Source of the DNA: Jimgerdemannia flammicorona
Lineage: Eukaryota; Mucoromycota; Endogonomycetes; Endogonales; Endogonaceae
Assembly: GCA_003990745.1 (NCBI GenBank)
Contig: RBNI01002149.1
Location: 1 to 19,515, forward strand
Direction: 5' to 3'
Length of the DNA: 19,515 bases
Shown one piece after another: positions 14,870 to 19,515 of the stretch; position 1 is the first letter of the stretch; each line of letters opens with the position of its first letter. The notes beneath the pieces are model-generated. The model was not told the DNA's origin and made no database searches. It worked only from the letters and a program-made list of their open reading frames with translations. Both the position numbers and the translations under genes were made by a program.

Positions 14870-16735
14870 ATGTGTCCGGCTCTTTTTAACGGTGAGGACG
14901 CCATCCAAGCCCAACTCGAATCGCAATCGGACCACCATGCTAGCGACGCAACTCATATCCAGCAAGGCCAATCCGACATCGAGCTAGATCCCAGCATCCT
15001 GGATGGTGACATCCTCAATGACAGCAGCACAAACACTGTTGAAGAGGATGTCGAAATCGACACCTTCTTCGACTTTGACAATTTCGACAAAGATAAAATC
15101 GACTCGTATTCCGACATACCCGACTCTGATCCAAACATTGACTACCCACTAAGCGCACTCGGTGAGGAATTCAACCAATACCACCATGAAGATCCCAATT
15201 TCATCCAATTATTCAGCGAAGACTTTCACATGGACATCGACAAAGATAAACTCGACACCCGTTTCGACATACTCGGTGACAGCATCGCTGAATCTGTCCA
15301 AGTTAACATCGACTCTGATCCCAACATCGACTTCTCACTAAGTGAACTCAACCAATGCCGCCACGGAGACCCCAATTTATTCCAATTATTCAGCGAAGAC
15401 CTTCACATGGACATCGACAAAGAAGAACTCGACTTCCATTTCGACATACCCGGTGACAGCATCGCTCTCAATGAAATTGATATGGAGGGATTCAATCAAC
15501 ACAGTCACGGAGATCCCAATTTCAGCAGCACAACCATGGAGGATGACCTCAACTCCAATATATTTGGCGAAAACCTTCTTGCTGCTATGCCTTGGATGGC
15601 CTGTCAAGTCGACGAAGTCATACAAAGTCAATCACCAACTATCGCAACCGAAAATGCTCTCTCGGTACCTTCACCTAAAGTTGATGCGACGCAAGAATCG
15701 GCCCTCGCAACGCTGCCTAGATACAATCAATGCCCGGATTGTCAGCGTAGGAAGAAACGATGCCCTCGCCACGTCTCTTTGAAGAAATTGGATAGAGTTG
15801 GGCCGGGCAAGGCATGCAGTTGGTGTAAGATCAATGCCAAGAAATGTGTTGGAGGCGTCCCGTGTGCTCGTTGCAAAAAAGATGATAGGGCCTGTCTCGG
15901 AGACAATACCTATCCTGCCATCATCGATGGTTTGTTCAATGATCTGTCTGACTCGGATGAGAAGATCATAGAGGAGGCTCTCAAGAAGCTTTCATACATT
16001 ATCAGGGACGGAAGGCGTTTTGGAGTCGATCGCTATCTGCAATATCTAAAGGAGCACGGCGACATTCAGAAGATCTATGCTATCAATCGACCAAAACACG
16101 CATTATATTACGACAGGCTCATCTTATACTTGCCAGATTGCAGCAACACCAACTCCAACCTCGACATCAATGTCGATACAGAACCAAGCGATATCAGCCA
16201 CCTACAAGATCTCATCGAAGGACATGTCCACCACACTTCGACCGACAACCAAGAAAATGAGGCGTCCCGTCGTATTATGAAATTGCCACCGTTGTTACGG
16301 ATTGTAGAGTTTATTAAGGCTCACCGCGGAGGCTATGACCAGCGCACCGCAGACCTCGACTTCAATATCAATACTGAACTAAGCAGTATCAGCCACCTTC
16401 AAGATCCCATTGAAGTACGTACCCGCCACACTTTGACCGACAACCAAGAGAATGAGGCGTCCCGTCGTACTACGAAATTGCCACCGCTGTTACGGATTAT
16501 AGAGTTTATTAAGGCTCACAGCGGAGCCTATGACCAGCGCACTACAGAACTCGACTTCAATATCGATACAGAATTAAGCGGCATCAGTCGCCTGCAAGAT
16601 CCCTTAGAAGGGCATGCCCTGCACACTCCGACCGACAACCAAGAAAATACGGCGTCCCGTCGTGATACAGGATTGCAACCGCTGTTACAGGCCATAGCTT
16701 TTATTGAAGGAACTGGCTCAGAGCATAAACTCTGA
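14870..16735 (+). CDS. Member C: intact Zn(II)2Cys6 protein with acidic N-terminal and 65-aa C-terminal repeats
   Basis: Intronless, 621 aa. ATG 14870 is chosen because pseudogene A has its ATG at the same aligned point (MYLTLFNG / MCPALFNG); the frame is open further 5' but only to a TTG. Residues 1-260 are strongly acidic with two copies of a repeat of about 60 aa (85-147 and 148-203) carrying DPNFIQLFSEDFHMDIDK-like cores, resembling acid-plus-hydrophobic activation regions. Next come AMPWMACQVDE, then a half cluster C288-x2-C291-x6-C298 and a canonical fungal Zn2Cys6 C316-x2-C319-x6-C326-x5-C332-x2-C335-x6-C342 with basic residues. A helical conserved region (about 350-430) is followed by tandem repeats of 65 aa. 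Zn2Cys6 clusters bind DNA in fungal transcription factors, usually near the N-terminus; the central place and extra half cluster are odd. Likely nuclear; role as activator is inference. It is the only intact family member here. Confidence 0.85.
   Translation: MCPALFNGEDAIQAQLESQSDHHASDATHIQQGQSDIELDPSILDGDILNDSSTNTVEEDVEIDTFFDFDNFDKDKIDSYSDIPDSDPNIDYPLSALGEEFNQYHHEDPNFIQLFSEDFHMDIDKDKLDTRFDILGDSIAESVQVNIDSDPNIDFSLSELNQCRHGDPNLFQLFSEDLHMDIDKEELDFHFDIPGDSIALNEIDMEGFNQHSHGDPNFSSTTMEDDLNSNIFGENLLAAMPWMACQVDEVIQSQSPTIATENALSVPSPKVDATQESALATLPRYNQCPDCQRRKKRCPRHVSLKKLDRVGPGKACSWCKINAKKCVGGVPCARCKKDDRACLGDNTYPAIIDGLFNDLSDSDEKIIEEALKKLSYIIRDGRRFGVDRYLQYLKEHGDIQKIYAINRPKHALYYDRLILYLPDCSNTNSNLDINVDTEPSDISHLQDLIEGHVHHTSTDNQENEASRRIMKLPPLLRIVEFIKAHRGGYDQRTADLDFNINTELSSISHLQDPIEVRTRHTLTDNQENEASRRTTKLPPLLRIIEFIKAHSGAYDQRTTELDFNIDTELSGISRLQDPLEGHALHTPTDNQENTASRRDTGLQPLLQAIAFIEGTGSEHKL
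15122..15478 (+). repeat. Acidic repeats of about 60 aa inside member C
   Basis: Repeat 1 (15122-15310) and repeat 2 (15311 to about 15478) both begin DSDPNID and share NQ(Y/C)(H/R)H(E/G)DPN, QLFSED(F/L)HMDIDK and GDSIA. A third, shortened copy (EGFNQHSHGDPNFSST) follows. Pseudogene A shows the same pattern with one more partial copy, so copy number has changed within the family. Confidence 0.85.
16178..16732 (+). repeat. C-terminal 65-aa tandem repeats of member C
   Basis: Two full 195-bp units (16178-16372, 16373-16567) and a shorter final one (16568-16732). Consensus elements: TELS-IS-LQDPIE, HT-TDNQENEASRR, KLPPLLRIIEFIKAHSGGYD and QRT-ELDFNI. The last unit ends with AIAFIEGTGSEHKL, also seen at 9682-9740 and in B. 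The hydrophobic spacing of LPPLLRIIEFI suggests an amphipathic helix. I know of no named family for it. Confidence 0.9.
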
Positions 16736-17310
16736 CGCAGCCATGACCAATGCACTGTAGATTAACCAGTTTTAAAATTCTTATTATAGACAATGGAAAC
16801 ATTATATACCTTCTCCTTCACTCCTTGTTCATTCATTGAACCGAGTTATATCCAATTATTTAAATATCCATGAAACGCTTATAGTCGCTTTCTTCTCGAA
16901 CTTCGGCTTATATACTTTGTTCATCTCTATGCTGTATGTTCCATATGTTTATTCTATCAGTCGCCATATGCATGATCTATAATCTACAAAAAATAAACTA
17001 TGCCAATAAGCTTTAAATATCATAGCTATATTATTATTAGATGTTCAGCCATCTGATCTTTACTTCTTGCTAAAATTGTCATACAAACGAATGGCCCTTG
17101 GCATGGACCCAAAAATCTTCGCTGGTCTACGTCAACATGACTATGAATACTGCTCAAACGGCGTTGTGATATTTGCGCTTTACTACCATGTGTTCGAACA
17201 AAATCACGTGGCTAGAGGCTTTTAGGGTTTATGGGACCTCCTTACATAGAAACTTATTGAAACCCTTCGACAGACTTTTAATAGCTGTTACGTTACTAGC
17301 TGTAAAAGTC
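16736..17310 (+). repeat. Family 3' module, copy 4
   Basis: Begins right after the stop of member C and runs parallel to copy 3, with GTAGATTAACCAGTTTTAAA, AAAAATAAACTATGCCAATA near 16990, AACGAATGGCCCTTGGCA near 17087, CACGTGGCTAGAGGC near 17206 and TCCATTCTGTAATACC at its end, the last block being shared with copies 1 and 2. AATAAA at 16992 is a likely polyadenylation signal for member C. Confidence 0.85.
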
Positions 17311-17329
17311 CATTCTGTAATACCAAGTA

Positions 17330-17475
17330 TTTTTTTTTTTTTTTTTCTTTTTTCTTTTTTCCCCAAAACCCAATCCGCAGCGGCGTCGCCACACCCGTCC
17401 GCAACGACGGCACACATTCCCACACCCGAAATAAAAATAAAAATAAAAAATAAAATAAAAAAATAAAAATCTAAA
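17330..17475. repeat. T17 run and AAATA microsatellite
   Basis: T17 (17330-17346) followed by pyrimidine-rich sequence, then about eight AAATA/AAAATA units at 17429-17470. This marks the right-hand end of the repeated family region. Confidence 0.8.
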
Positions 17476-18106
17476 CGACGAACCAACCACCATACACACG
17501 GACACCATTCTTCCACTTACCTCTTCCACCTCCTTACCCCGATTGAACCGACCACAACCGTACATCCATCAGCGCAGGTTAGTTTGGTGGAAGCCCAGCG
17601 CGGCGGGTGACTTTGCAGCTTGGCGCAAGTATTTGTTGGGTTCACAGAAGAGCAACAATGAAGGGGGAAGCGTGATGGACTATGGTGTTGAAGGGTTAGT
17701 GTAACGCGTGGGAAGGACGTCGTGTGCCAATCATGGTCACGGTTCCTATTTGCTTGTCTGCCAACGCAAGTCTTGTGATGGTTGCCGCAATCTGAATGTA
17801 GAGCCTAGCAATAACAAGAATAATCAACCCCTCTGTAATACAAAATTCAGAGCCAAAAGAAAAGAAGAAAAAGAAAACGGGAGCAAGTATTTTTATTTAT
17901 TTTATAATGCTATAGATATGACGAATCTTCTATATAATCAATGCTGATCATTGATCAGGAGCATCCGTTCTTACGCCCAGATCTCCCATATAATTGTTCT
18001 ATCTTCTATGGCCCGCCTGAACCACAGGAGAAAGCCATTAATTATTTTATGAGAAGAGGGCGTTAATGTCTTATAAAAGAAAAGGTTGCATTCATCTCCC
18101 TAGCCT
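17476..18106. other. Intergenic region between the array and the PFK-2/FBPase-2 gene
   Basis: An open + frame without ATG spans 17459-17704 (its 3' end reads SAAGDFAAWRKYLLGSQ…), which could be an exon remnant but has no recognisable domain. A 79-codon ORF at 17708-17947 is Cys-bearing and then Lys/Asn-rich, and is not supported. The part nearest 18106 is presumably the 3' UTR of the minus-strand gene. Confidence 0.4.
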
Positions 18107-19437
<1,331 letters not shown>

Positions 19438-19515
19438 CTGGTGAGGAAGGGGGAAAGAAGAGGTGGGGGACGTTAGGCTTTCAGCAGAGAATATGGACCC
19501 CTCCCCCCCCCCAAG

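Noticed and set aside
17459..17704. Open plus-strand frame with plausible composition near its 3' end
   Set aside because: It has no ATG, starts in a microsatellite and shows no recognisable domain; it is too weak to call a gene.

Overview
The window is nuclear DNA from a fungus. I lean towards a filamentous member of Dikarya, possibly an Agaricomycete, but cannot settle the phylum. The reasons are short spliceosomal introns of about 90 to 190 nt, a fungal-type Zn(II)2Cys6 gene family, and a spliced 6-phosphofructo-2-kinase/fructose-2,6-bisphosphatase gene. No prokaryotic or organellar hallmark genes are visible. Two ordinary metabolic genes bracket the window and both run off its ends. At the left is a dienelactone-hydrolase-family gene (+ strand, 66-875, 5' end outside). 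At the right is the bisphosphatase half of a PFK-2/FBPase-2 gene (- strand, 18107-19437, 5' end outside).

Between them lies about 17 kb of accessory DNA built from repeated units. The core is a family of Zn2Cys6-containing proteins present as three recognisable bodies plus one isolated tail. Member A (4320-5673) is a pseudogene. Member B (10791-11738) has an open frame for the N-terminus and Cys-rich module but frameshifted C-terminal repeats (to 12142). Member C (14870-16735) is intact, intronless and 621 aa. An isolated 3' tail sits at about 9682-9740. Each body or tail is followed by, or in A's case preceded by, a conserved non-coding module of about 450-620 bp (2894-3316, 9741-10338, 12143-12745, 16736-17310). 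This indicates serial local duplication of a gene-plus-flank unit.

The array is broken by insertions. A segment of about 4 kb (5674-9681) after member A carries an intact 326-aa gene with a long central hydrophobic hairpin (pore-forming or ApoL-like, function unproven), a 0.45-kb tandem duplication, an amidase pseudogene (- strand) and decayed ankyrin repeats. A fold-back structure with inverted arms of about 450 bp (12771-13248 and 14218-14660) lies between B and C. Upstream of B is a striking array of three near-perfect palindromes (10539-10662).

A very AT-rich island (about 1063-1900) and nine A or T homopolymer runs of at least 16 nt, up to 38 nt, mark the region as rapidly evolving. The most interesting candidate system is the Zn2Cys6 family itself. 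The metal cluster is central rather than N-terminal, is preceded by an extra half cluster, and is flanked by acidic repeats and 65-aa C-terminal repeats. One member carries a possible palindromic operator array next to its promoter.
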